Source: Spirochaetaceae bacterium | Lineage (GTDB): Bacteria > Spirochaetota > Spirochaetia > Treponematales > Breznakiellaceae | NCBI GenBank assembly: GCA_031265635.1 | Contig: JAISCK010000094.1 | Span: forward strand, 1 to 11,193 | Length of the DNA stretch: 11,193 nucleotides | Reading direction: 5' to 3' | In this document: piece by piece, positions 1-7,075 of the stretch | Position numbering within the stretch: the first letter of the stretch is position 1 | Layout: each line of letters opens with the position of its first letter | The notes under the pieces: model-generated | Told to the model about the DNA's origin: nothing | Seen by the model: only the letters and a program-made list of their open reading frames with translations | Database searches by the model: none | Translations under genes and position numbers: made by a program

Positions 1-19
1 CAAAAACCTCTGTTTTCTG

Positions 20-25
20 TATACT
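20..25 (+). promoter_or_regulatory. candidate -10 box for the tRNA-Arg/peptidase/sbcDC unit
   Basis: The hexamer TATACT (4 to 5 of 6 positions as in the sigma-70 consensus TATAAT) lies 11 nt before the mature tRNA 5' end and is preceded by TG. This is the spacing expected if transcription starts around position 32. The matching -35 box would fall at or before the window edge, so it cannot be checked. This is a single short motif match. Confidence 0.4.
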
Positions 26-36
26 TTCGGCGAAAA

Positions 37-110
37 GCGACACTAGCTCATCCGGATAGAGCAGCTGCCTTCTAAGCAGCAGGCGGGGGGTTCGAGTCCC
101 TCGTGTCGCG
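37..110 (+). tRNA. tRNA-Arg, anticodon UCU
   Basis: This 74-nt cloverleaf folds cleanly. The acceptor stem is GCGACAC paired with GTGTCGC (7 of 7). The D-stem is GCTC/GAGC with a GG-containing loop. The anticodon stem is GCTGC/GCAGC with loop CTTCTAA, which places TCT at positions 34-36. The variable loop is AGGCG, and the T-arm is GGGGG/CCCTC around TTCGAGT. The discriminator base is G at 110. The 3' CCA is not encoded (TTA follows), so it must be added by a nucleotidyltransferase after tRNase Z cleavage. It reads AGA (and AGG by wobble) codons, and AGG is common in the genes of this window. It lies only 2 nt before the next start codon, suggesting cotranscription with the peptidase gene. 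Confidence 0.96.
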
Positions 111-112
111 TT

Positions 113-925
113 ATGAAAACACGAGCGTTTTTTTTGTCTCTTTTTGTGGTTCTTTTGGCTCTCACTTGTGTGAGTAATCCTTTTACCGGCAAAAGTACCA
201 TGGCTTTTGTGCAAAACAGCGAGCTTTTCCCTTCGTCTTTCCGGCAGTACAGGGATTTTCTCGGCGAGAACCAGGTTATCACCGGCACTGCCGACGCGGT
301 CATGGTGGAGAGGCTGGGAGGCCGTATCAAAGAAGCGGCGGAAAAATGGCTTGCCAATGAGGGGCATCCCGAATATCTTGACGGTTACGAATGGGAATAC
401 CACCTGGTCCTGAACGACGAGGTAAACGCCTGGTGTATGCCCGGCGGCAAAATCGTGGTGTATACGGGCATACTTCCGGTAACACGGAGCGAAAACGCCC
501 TGGCGGTGGTCATGGGCCACGAGGTCGCCCACGCGCTCCTTAACCACGGCCAGCAGCGCATGAGCGCTTCGGTACTCCAGGAGCTGGGCGCGACGGGGCT
601 TTCCCTTATCACGGCGGACAATTCCCCGGAAACCCAGGCCCTTGCCATGACCGCCTACGGCGCGGGTTCCCAGGTTTTCGGCACTCTGCCTTTCAGCCGG
701 AGCCACGAAAGCGAGGCCGACCATTATGGTCTTATTCTCATGGCCATAGCGGGTTATGATCCTGAGGAAGCGGTTCCCTTCTGGGAGCGCATGAACGCCC
801 TGGGCGGCGCGGCGGGGCCGGAATTTTTAAGCACCCATCCGTCCAACGAGACCAGGATACGGGACCTGGGAGCATGGATGGCCGAGGCAAGGGAAAAGGC
901 CGCCGCAATCGGAGCGCCGCGCTAG
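113..925 (+). CDS. M48 family zinc metallopeptidase, exported
   Basis: This 270-aa protein belongs to the Oma1/LoiP-like group of M48 peptidases, membrane-associated or periplasmic zinc endopeptidases linked to envelope protein quality control. Visible motifs are NAWCMPGGKIVVYTG (105-119), HEVAH (136-140, two zinc histidines and the catalytic Glu), HESEAD (198-203, with E199 the likely third zinc ligand) and THPSNETRI near the C-terminus. Residues 1-31 look like a signal peptide: basic start, then a hydrophobic stretch FFLSLFVVLLAL, with possible cleavage after TMA. Cys19 follows ALT, a poor lipobox, so lipidation is uncertain. ATG 113 is chosen because the next ATG (200) would delete the signal peptide. 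There is no Shine-Dalgarno; the two nt before the ATG abut a tRNA. The protein has no TPR region, unlike BepA. Its substrate is unknown. sbcD starts 17 nt downstream. Confidence 0.88.
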   Translation: MKTRAFFLSLFVVLLALTCVSNPFTGKSTMAFVQNSELFPSSFRQYRDFLGENQVITGTADAVMVERLGGRIKEAAEKWLANEGHPEYLDGYEWEYHLVLNDEVNAWCMPGGKIVVYTGILPVTRSENALAVVMGHEVAHALLNHGQQRMSASVLQELGATGLSLITADNSPETQALAMTAYGAGSQVFGTLPFSRSHESEADHYGLILMAIAGYDPEEAVPFWERMNALGGAAGPEFLSTHPSNETRIRDLGAWMAEAREKAAAIGAPR

Positions 926-942
926 GCGCTATTCCGGCCAGG

Positions 943-2085
943 ATGAAAATACTGCATACCGCCGACTGGCACCTTGGCCGGCTCCTGCATGAACATTCCC
1001 TCATCGAGGACCAGCGTTATGTGCTTGATACTCTTGTTTCCCTGCTTGAGGCAGATCCCCACGATGTTCTTATCATCGCCGGGGATGTGTATGACAGGTC
1101 CATTCCTTCCCCCGAAAGCGTGGAGTTATTCGGGTCCTTTCTCGGAAAACTTAAACGGAGCTGTCCCGGCCTTGAAATATGTATTTTAAGCGGGAATCAC
1201 GATTCGGCGGCAAGGCTGGGTTTTGGCCGCGAGCTTTTCAGGGAACTCTCGATACACATCGCCTCGGGGCCCGGCGACGCCGAAAAGCCCGTACTCACCG
1301 GAAAACCCGGCACGGAACGCTGCGCGGTTTTTCTTCTTCCCTTTATCGGCGGCGCGGAAGAGATACGCAGGGTTGCGAAAACTGTCGAAGCGGCCAGAGA
1401 AGAGGCTGTCCGCGACGGGGCCCTCTGGACCGTGCTGGGCGCCCATCTTTTTGTCCGGGGCGGAGCGGGTTCCGATTCGGAGCGCGTGTTTCTGGGAAAC
1501 GCCGAACAGGTTGAAGCCGGCCTCTTTTCGGGTTTTGATTACGCGGCGCTGGGCCATCTCCATACCTTTCAGAAGGCGGGGAAAAACGCCTGGTATTCGG
1601 GCAGCCCCCTTTGCTATTCCTTCGGCGAATCAAACCAGGACAAGGTGTTTATCTCGGCGGAACTTTCGCATAACCAAAACGGAAAATCAATAACCTTAAA
1701 CCCGATTCCCGTAAAGCCCCTTCATCCCCTTAAATCCCTGTCGGGAACATTCTCCGAATTTTTTGAGGGAAAAAGGAGCGACGCCGATCCCGGCGCGTAC
1801 CTCGAGCTTACCCTTAACGGCAGGGAACTGGTGGAGAATCCCCTCCCCCTTCTCAGGAATCGCTATCCCCTTATCATGTCGGTACGGCAGGAGGAAGCCT
1901 TTGCCGCCCGCTATGCCGAGTACGCGGAAACAATTCCCCGCTATGTCGAGGGGCGCAGCCTTGCCGGGGATTTTGACGCCTTTCTCCTCGAAGTATACGG
2001 TTCAGCCGATCCCGGCAAGAGCGCCCTTTTCTCGGGGCTCCTTAAAGAAATCGAAGACCAGGGAGAAGAACATGAGGCCCCGTAG
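943..2085 (+). CDS. sbcD: exonuclease SbcCD, nuclease subunit SbcD
   Basis: This 380-aa protein is the Mre11-like metallophosphoesterase of the SbcCD complex, which with SbcC trims DNA ends and cleaves hairpins in an ATP- and Mn-dependent way. Phosphoesterase motifs are in order: DWH (8-10), GDVYD (47-51), GNHD (84-87), a histidine in LGAHLF near 170, and GHLH (204-207, H205 and H207). The length fits the family (about 340-420 aa). The start is set at the ATG of MKILHTADWHLGR, the usual SbcD N-terminus. The frame stays open upstream to an ATG at 874, but that adds a basic, non-homologous 23-residue extension inside the peptidase gene. Only AGG directly abuts the chosen ATG, so translation probably depends on coupling to the peptidase stop 17 nt upstream. 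The 3' end overlaps sbcC by 14 bp, giving stoichiometric expression of the two partners. Confidence 0.95.
   Translation: MKILHTADWHLGRLLHEHSLIEDQRYVLDTLVSLLEADPHDVLIIAGDVYDRSIPSPESVELFGSFLGKLKRSCPGLEICILSGNHDSAARLGFGRELFRELSIHIASGPGDAEKPVLTGKPGTERCAVFLLPFIGGAEEIRRVAKTVEAAREEAVRDGALWTVLGAHLFVRGGAGSDSERVFLGNAEQVEAGLFSGFDYAALGHLHTFQKAGKNAWYSGSPLCYSFGESNQDKVFISAELSHNQNGKSITLNPIPVKPLHPLKSLSGTFSEFFEGKRSDADPGAYLELTLNGRELVENPLPLLRNRYPLIMSVRQEEAFAARYAEYAETIPRYVEGRSLAGDFDAFLLEVYGSADPGKSALFSGLLKEIEDQGEEHEAP
2061..2068 (+). promoter_or_regulatory. ribosome binding site of sbcC, inside sbcD
   Basis: GGGAGAAG lies 3 nt before ATG 2072, within the last codons of sbcD. It marks the sbcC start and argues against the in-frame open stretch further upstream. 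Confidence 0.7.
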
Positions 2086-5000
2086 GCTCGTCCTAAAAAA
2101 TACCGGACCCTTTGTCGGGGAAGTCAGCATAGACTTCGGTTCCCTTGACGAGATCTTCCTTATTTCGGGAAGAACGGGTTCGGGAAAAACAACCATCTTT
2201 GACGCCCTCTGTTTTGCCCTGTACGGGTATCTTCCCGGAAGCCGCCATCTCCACCCCGACAGACTGCGCAGCGACCACGCCTCTGAAGGCGAGATATGTT
2301 CGGTTACTCTGGACTTTGCCCTGGGCAGCAGGACCTACCGCATAGAGCGCCGGCCCAAACAGGCGCGGACAAAAAAACGGGGAGGCGGAACCAAGCCCGT
2401 TGATGAAGAGGCGTTTCTTTACAAACTTGACGGAGAGCGCGCCCTTCCCTTCAATATAAAAAAATCCGAAATAAACGCGAAAATAAAAGAACTCATCGGG
2501 CTTTCCGCCGAGGAGTTCTGCAAGATAGTGCTGCTCCCCCAGGGAGAGTTCGCCCGTTTCCTCCAGCAGAATACCAGCGAGCGGCGCGAAGTGCTGGGCA
2601 AGCTCTTTCCTGTTGACGCCGCCGTGAAGGTGCGGGAAAAAGCGGCGGACAAGGTGAAGGAACTGAGGAGCCGGCTTGAGGAAGCGGAACGGGCCCTTGC
2701 CGCGTTTCTTGCCGGGGGCGGGGCGGAAAATTTTTCCGCCCGCCGGGAAGACGCCGGACTGAGGCTTAACAAGGCCGAAGAAAAAATGCGGGTCATGAGG
2801 GAAAGGGAAGCCCTGCTCCGTTCCGCCCTTTTGTTTTTTGAAAGGGAAGAACAGATACTGGGGGACCTTGACAGGGCCCGGCGGGAATACCAGGCCATCG
2901 GGGAAGAAGATTCCCTTTACGAAGAAAAGGCGCGCCGCCTTGAAAGGGCCCGCGCCGCTTCGCCCCTGTACCAGGAATGGCTGCGCGTCGCCGAATACAA
3001 AGCCCGCCTTGACGATGGGGAAGCAGCCCTGGCCGCGTCTCTGGCAACGCTCGCCAGCGCGGAAAAGGAAGCCCTTTCCCTGGACAGGGCCGGATCCGAA
3101 AAAACCGCCGGGGAAATAGTGTCCCTGCGGGACAGGCGTTCGGTCCTTGTGCCCCTGCTTGAGGAAGAAGCCCAGTTTGAAAAGTACAGGGCCTCGCTCC
3201 GGGAAATTGGTGAAAGCTCGGAGGTCCTTCGTCAAAGAAGAGAGTCGGCCGGAAAGCGCCTCTTTGAACATGAAAGCCGGATACAGAAACTTGAAGAAGC
3301 CATACAAAAGGGGGAAAGCGCGGAAGGTTCCTGGGAGACGGCGCGGGCCGGTCTTGAGACGCTCAAGGCGCGGGTCCGTATCGCCAAAGACGCTTCGGCC
3401 CTTGAAGCTGAACGGACGCCGCTCAAAAAGGAACTTGGGGACCTTGAAAAATCCACGGCTGAACTTGAAAAACGCATACCGGTTCTCAGGGAAGAATATG
3501 AGAATCTCGAAAAGGAAAAAGAAGCCTTTGAAAGGTCCTCCGCGGCGGCCGGCCTTGCCCTGGGCCTCCGTAGCGGCGAACCCTGCCCTGTCTGCGGTTC
3601 CCCGGAACATCCCCGGCCGGCCCCGGCGGCGGTCCGCGGTTTCGGCATCGAGGAGCGGCTTCCGGCGCTCAGAAACGCCTGTAACAGCGCCGCTCAGGAA
3701 CTGGCCTCAAAAAAAAGCCTCGTCGCTTCCAAATCAGGCGAACTCAAAAAAATAGCGCTCCGGGAAGAAAAACTACAGGAAGAATACCTGGCCCTGCTCT
3801 CCGAAAGCGGAAAGGCGGGGAAGGCCCGCCTCCCTGAATTGGCCGAAGCGGAAAGGCTGCTGCAAAACCATGCCGCCGCCCTCAACACGACAACCGCCCT
3901 GCGGGAAGAAGGCCGCAGGGCCGGGGCCCAGATACAGCAGCTTCGGGGGGAACGGGATGCCCTGCGGGACGAGGCGGCGGAATCAGGCAGGGAACTTGCC
4001 GTTCTGGAAACAAGAAAAAAAGCCCTGGAAGAAGCCTCGGCTTCAAGCAGGGCAAAATACGAAAACCGTATCGGGGAATGGGATGCCCCCGATGTCGGTT
4101 CCGCCCTCAAGGCCCTTGACGCCGTCCTCTCCGAAAAAGAAAAGGCCGCCGCCGAATACGAAAAAACAAGGGAGGCCGCATCCCTTGCCCTCGCGTCGGC
4201 CAGGACAGGAAAAGAGGCGGCAGAAGAGGCGCGGCGTCAGGCGGAACTCCGCCACGGCGAAGGGAACAGGGCCTTTGCCGAAAAACTTAAAGGTTCCCCC
4301 TTTCCAAACGTACAGTCCCTTGGGGAAGCGTCGCTTTCCGAAGCCGGCATCAACGCTCTCGAAAACGACCTGAGACTGCGGGGCGAAAAAAAGGCGGAAC
4401 TTTCCGGCAGGATAAAAAACCTTGAGGCCGGCCTTGCTTCCCTTAAAAAAGACAAAGCCGCCCGTCCCGGAACAAGGGCCGGAACAGAACAGGAACTAAA
4501 CGTTCTTGAACGCGAATACCTTGACATCCAGGCCATACGGGACAACGCCGCCGGAGAACTTGCCGCCGCGGAACGGGACGAAAAGCAGTACAATGAAATA
4601 CTCCTCCGGCGGGAAGAACTCGCCAAAGAGACCGGTCAATACAAGGCCCTCTCTGACGACCTTTCGGGCAATGACAAAAAGAAACCCGCCTTTGACGTAT
4701 GGCTCCTCGGCCGTTACCTCGGCGAGGTAAGCGCCTATGCCACAAAGCGCCTCGAAAAAATGAGCGAAGGACGCTACGCCCTGATACTTGACCGGGAAGG
4801 AGAAGGCGCCCGCGGCAAAACAGGTCTTGACCTTGCCGTCTTTGACGCCAGCACCGGAAGAAGCCGCCCCTGCGGAACCCTTTCGGGCGGCGAAAGTTTT
4901 ATGGCCTCCATAAGCCTTGCCCTGGGTCTCGCCGATTCGATACAGGCCCGCTCGGGAGGCATAAGGCTTGACGCGGTATTTATAGACGAAGGCTTCGGCA

Positions 5001-5167
5001 GTCTTGACGAGGCAAGCCTTGACAAGGCCCTTAACATACTTGACGAACTCAGGGAACACCGCATGGTAGGCATCATCTCCCATGTGGCCGAAATGCGCTC
5101 CCGCATCCCCTCGCGCATAGAAGTCGGCAAGACAGCCCTCGGATCAAAAATTTCGATTGTTACGTAA
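2072..5167 (+). CDS. sbcC: exonuclease SbcCD, ATPase subunit SbcC
   Basis: This 1031-aa Rad50-like SMC ATPase is the partner of SbcD. The N-terminal half-domain has Walker A GRTGSGKT (33-40) and the Q-loop LLPQGEF (Q157). Two long coiled-coil arms, rich in Glu, Lys, Arg and Ala, run from about residue 170 to 870. They are broken near the middle by the zinc hook CPVC (C505 and C508), through which two SbcC molecules join. The C-terminal half-domain has the ABC signature LSGGES (937-942), Walker B ending in D972-E973, and D-loop GSLD. All catalytic motifs are intact, and the hook sits almost exactly mid-sequence, giving arms of equal length. The start at ATG 2072 has a strong upstream GGGAGAAG and begins MRPRRLVLKNTGPF, typical of the family. 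The gene is strongly purine-biased on the coding strand because of its Glu/Lys/Arg content, which creates long open antisense frames. Confidence 0.96.
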   Translation: MRPRRLVLKNTGPFVGEVSIDFGSLDEIFLISGRTGSGKTTIFDALCFALYGYLPGSRHLHPDRLRSDHASEGEICSVTLDFALGSRTYRIERRPKQARTKKRGGGTKPVDEEAFLYKLDGERALPFNIKKSEINAKIKELIGLSAEEFCKIVLLPQGEFARFLQQNTSERREVLGKLFPVDAAVKVREKAADKVKELRSRLEEAERALAAFLAGGGAENFSARREDAGLRLNKAEEKMRVMREREALLRSALLFFEREEQILGDLDRARREYQAIGEEDSLYEEKARRLERARAASPLYQEWLRVAEYKARLDDGEAALAASLATLASAEKEALSLDRAGSEKTAGEIVSLRDRRSVLVPLLEEEAQFEKYRASLREIGESSEVLRQRRESAGKRLFEHESRIQKLEEAIQKGESAEGSWETARAGLETLKARVRIAKDASALEAERTPLKKELGDLEKSTAELEKRIPVLREEYENLEKEKEAFERSSAAAGLALGLRSGEPCPVCGSPEHPRPAPAAVRGFGIEERLPALRNACNSAAQELASKKSLVASKSGELKKIALREEKLQEEYLALLSESGKAGKARLPELAEAERLLQNHAAALNTTTALREEGRRAGAQIQQLRGERDALRDEAAESGRELAVLETRKKALEEASASSRAKYENRIGEWDAPDVGSALKALDAVLSEKEKAAAEYEKTREAASLALASARTGKEAAEEARRQAELRHGEGNRAFAEKLKGSPFPNVQSLGEASLSEAGINALENDLRLRGEKKAELSGRIKNLEAGLASLKKDKAARPGTRAGTEQELNVLEREYLDIQAIRDNAAGELAAAERDEKQYNEILLRREELAKETGQYKALSDDLSGNDKKKPAFDVWLLGRYLGEVSAYATKRLEKMSEGRYALILDREGEGARGKTGLDLAVFDASTGRSRPCGTLSGGESFMASISLALGLADSIQARSGGIRLDAVFIDEGFGSLDEASLDKALNILDELREHRMVGIISHVAEMRSRIPSRIEVGKTALGSKISIVT

Positions 5168-5184
5168 GGACTACAGGTTACGCG

Positions 5185-6840
5185 CTAATACTTGAACTCC
5201 GATTCGCCTATGAACTCGCGGAGTATGCTCGTTCCCGGTACATACTGGGGCGGTATGGGGGCAAAATTCTCAAGGAAGGAAAGGAGCCGCACCGCTTCGG
5301 CGTATTCTGTCATGGTGGGTTTTACCGAGCGGAGCAGGGGATCGGCGTAGAATTTCAGCACGGCAAGTTCATAGTCCAGGGCCGAGTTAAAGGCCGCGTC
5401 GGCGCTGTTCTGAAAGGGGAATATATGTTTCCTTTCGCCTTTCTGAACGTTAGGCCACATCCTGATGGTTCTTTCCGCGCCCGCCGCCCTGAACTGGTTG
5501 TCCCGCACCATGCGGCGGAGGAGCCGGTTGTCGCTTGTGGGTATGCGGTTGTGGTCGTCAAGGTTAAGCTGGGTAAGAGCCGAAACATAGAGTTTGAATT
5601 TTTTTGACCGCTCTATGGCCGGGGTGAGGGCGTCGTTAAGGCCGTGTATGCCTTCGATGATGAGTATGGATCTTCTGCCCAGGCGGAGTTTTTTTCCTTC
5701 GGCCCTGCGCCGCCCCGCCTTAAAGTCAAAGGCCGGAATTTCAACCTCTTCCCCCCTGAAGAGGGCAAGGAGCTGTTCATTGAGAAAAGGCACGTCAAGG
5801 GCCTCAAGGCACTCAAAGTCAGGCTGGCCGTTTTCGTCCCTGGGAGTCTGTTCCGTGCCCCGGTAATAGTCGTCAAGGCTTATGGACACAGGCTCCATAC
5901 CCATGACTTTTAAGTCAATGGAAAGCCGTTTGGCGCTGGTAGTTTTGCCCGAACTTGAAGGCCCGGCTATAAGCACGACCCGCACTTCATCCTTTCTGTC
6001 GTAAATTCTGTCGGCTATCTCGGCCATCTTCTTGGCCTGAAAGGCTTCGGCTATGCGTATGTAATCCCGTATGGTGCGGTCCGACACGAGCCTGTTAAGC
6101 TGGCCCACCGCGTGAACGCCGATTATCCTCCCCCACTTTTTGTATTCGTGGTACACCGAAAAAATTCCGGGGCTGTCCTCAAAGTCCTCTATGACGCGGC
6201 CCCGCCCCACGCCGGGAAAGCGGAGGAGAAAACCGTCCCTATAGGCCATAAGATGAAACGCCGTGAGGAGCCCTGTCCGGGGAACCAGGGGTTCTATGTA
6301 GAGGTCGGCGAAATCGCCGCACAGATTAACCGGTATCTTTGATTCGCTGCGCTGGTCAAGTAGCAGGGCCGTATCGGTCTGACCTCGGCTGTGAAAAAGT
6401 TCAAGCGCCTCGCTATACGCCATATAACAATATTCAATAGGAATATTCTCGTCCGAAAGACTTTTCATCCCGGCTTCCAGCGCGCTTATGTCTTCCACGG
6501 AAGGTTTCTTTTCCTGGTTGAACGTATAGTAATAGGTGTTTCCCAGTGAATGGCCCACGGAAAGGCCCCGGTCGGGGAAAATTCTCCTGGCGGCTTTGGC
6601 AAGGAGAAAAGCCAAGGAACGCCGGTATATCATTACCCCGTCGGGAACGTCAAGAAGCACCGGTTCCAGTACGGCGTTTATATCAAGCCGCGTGGAAAGG
6701 GGCATGATCTTATTGTTGATCTTTACCGCGGCGATATCCGTATGAAGGGAGCCGAACCCGCCGGCAAGTTCGTCAACCCTGATGCCTAACGGACAGTTCA
6801 CGCTCTCTCCGGTACTAAAACGAACTTTTATTTCATTCAT
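5185..6840 (-). CDS. TGS / ThrRS-like / uridine kinase-family fusion protein (nucleoside kinase)
   Basis: This 551-aa protein has three parts. Residues 1-65 look like a TGS domain. Residues about 70-240 resemble the second domain of threonyl-tRNA synthetase: RSLAFLLAKA, then VGHSLGNTYYYTF, then NLCGDF. Residues about 285-500 are a uridine kinase/PRK-type P-loop kinase, with Walker A GPSSSGKTT (293-301), DDYYRG, and IIEGIHGLN. Proteins of this layout are annotated as nucleoside (uridine) kinases in spirochaetes, thermotogae and clostridia; the likely reaction is NTP-dependent phosphorylation of a nucleoside. The ThrRS editing histidines appear absent (RSLAF where HxxxH is expected), so tRNA editing is unlikely. 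The start is placed at ATG 6840, not GTG 6846, because GGAG lies 5 nt before the ATG. It is the last gene of the minus-strand operon, 20 nt after the 66-aa gene. The substrate is not fixed by sequence; its operon with pncA/pncB makes a pyridine riboside one possibility. Confidence 0.85.
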   Translation of the reverse strand: MNEIKVRFSTGESVNCPLGIRVDELAGGFGSLHTDIAAVKINNKIMPLSTRLDINAVLEPVLLDVPDGVMIYRRSLAFLLAKAARRIFPDRGLSVGHSLGNTYYYTFNQEKKPSVEDISALEAGMKSLSDENIPIEYCYMAYSEALELFHSRGQTDTALLLDQRSESKIPVNLCGDFADLYIEPLVPRTGLLTAFHLMAYRDGFLLRFPGVGRGRVIEDFEDSPGIFSVYHEYKKWGRIIGVHAVGQLNRLVSDRTIRDYIRIAEAFQAKKMAEIADRIYDRKDEVRVVLIAGPSSSGKTTSAKRLSIDLKVMGMEPVSISLDDYYRGTEQTPRDENGQPDFECLEALDVPFLNEQLLALFRGEEVEIPAFDFKAGRRRAEGKKLRLGRRSILIIEGIHGLNDALTPAIERSKKFKLYVSALTQLNLDDHNRIPTSDNRLLRRMVRDNQFRAAGAERTIRMWPNVQKGERKHIFPFQNSADAAFNSALDYELAVLKFYADPLLRSVKPTMTEYAEAVRLLSFLENFAPIPPQYVPGTSILREFIGESEFKY

Positions 6841-6845
6841 ACACA

Positions 6846-6849
6846 CTCC
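6846..6849 (-). promoter_or_regulatory. ribosome binding site deciding the kinase start
   Basis: Reading the minus strand, GGAG stands 5 nt before ATG 6840 and overlaps the alternative GTG start at 6846. It therefore favours the ATG, which removes two residues from the longest frame. Confidence 0.6.
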
Positions 6850-6860
6850 GTACTATCTTC

Positions 6861-7061
6861 TCATTCCCCGCGGGCCTTGTCTATGGTTTCGGCCCATATT
6901 CCCGGCCCCAGATAGCGGACAGCCGGCGGCAGCGCCGCTTCCAGTTCGTCAAGCGACGCGGGAACGGCCAGGGCAAGGGCAAGCCGGTCCAGGGTTTCAG
7001 ATTTTATACCCAGCGCTACGCGGCGCTCTTGTAACTTTTCAACCAGGAGGCGGCCTTTCAT
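6861..7061 (-). CDS. small conserved-context protein of unknown function, 66 aa
   Basis: I do not recognise this family. It is a leucine- and alanine-rich, probably helical protein with no signal peptide, membrane segment or cysteine. The N-terminal half (VEKLQERRVALGIKSETLDR) is charged and amphipathic. The C-terminal half contains ALPPAVRYLGPGIWAETID, with a lone Trp. It is supported as a real gene by an ATG with GAGGA 7 nt upstream (7069-7073), by its place in a tight run of same-strand genes (14 nt after the 313-aa gene, 20 nt before the kinase), and by third-position G+C use like its neighbours. It may partner one of its two neighbours, but nothing in the sequence says which. Confidence 0.68.
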   Translation of the reverse strand: MKGRLLVEKLQERRVALGIKSETLDRLALALAVPASLDELEAALPPAVRYLGPGIWAETIDKARGE

Positions 7062-7075
7062 TGTACGGTCCTCAT

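Noticed and set aside
90..115. tRNA 3' end as an integration (att) site.
   Set aside because: No second copy of the tRNA 3' end, integrase or phage-like gene is visible in the window, and the flanking genes look like host genes.
165..175. Lipobox at Cys19 of the peptidase.
   Set aside because: The residues before Cys are A-L-T, which do not fit the usual lipobox well; a signal peptidase I site after TMA is as likely, so no lipoprotein call was made.
43..357. A minus-strand frame covering the tRNA and the peptidase 5' end.
   Set aside because: It reads through a perfect tRNA cloverleaf and opposes a clear signal peptide; no support as a gene.
874..942. An upstream in-frame start adding 23 residues to SbcD.
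   Set aside because: The added peptide is basic and low-complexity, lies inside the peptidase gene, and precedes the canonical SbcD N-terminus.
1763..2071. A 103-codon N-terminal extension of the sbcC frame.
   Set aside because: It overlaps sbcD in another frame and has no SbcC similarity. ATG 2072 has a strong ribosome binding site and a typical N-terminus.
2093..3610. A minus-strand open frame of about 505 codons opposite sbcC.
   Set aside because: It lies wholly antisense to a gene with all SbcC motifs. Its translation is Phe/Pro/Gly-rich without domains, as expected from the Glu/Lys-rich codons of sbcC read backwards.
943..5167. SbcD-SbcC plus peptidase as a new defence system.
   Set aside because: Both Sbc proteins carry standard housekeeping motifs and lengths, with no defence-type extra domains nearby.
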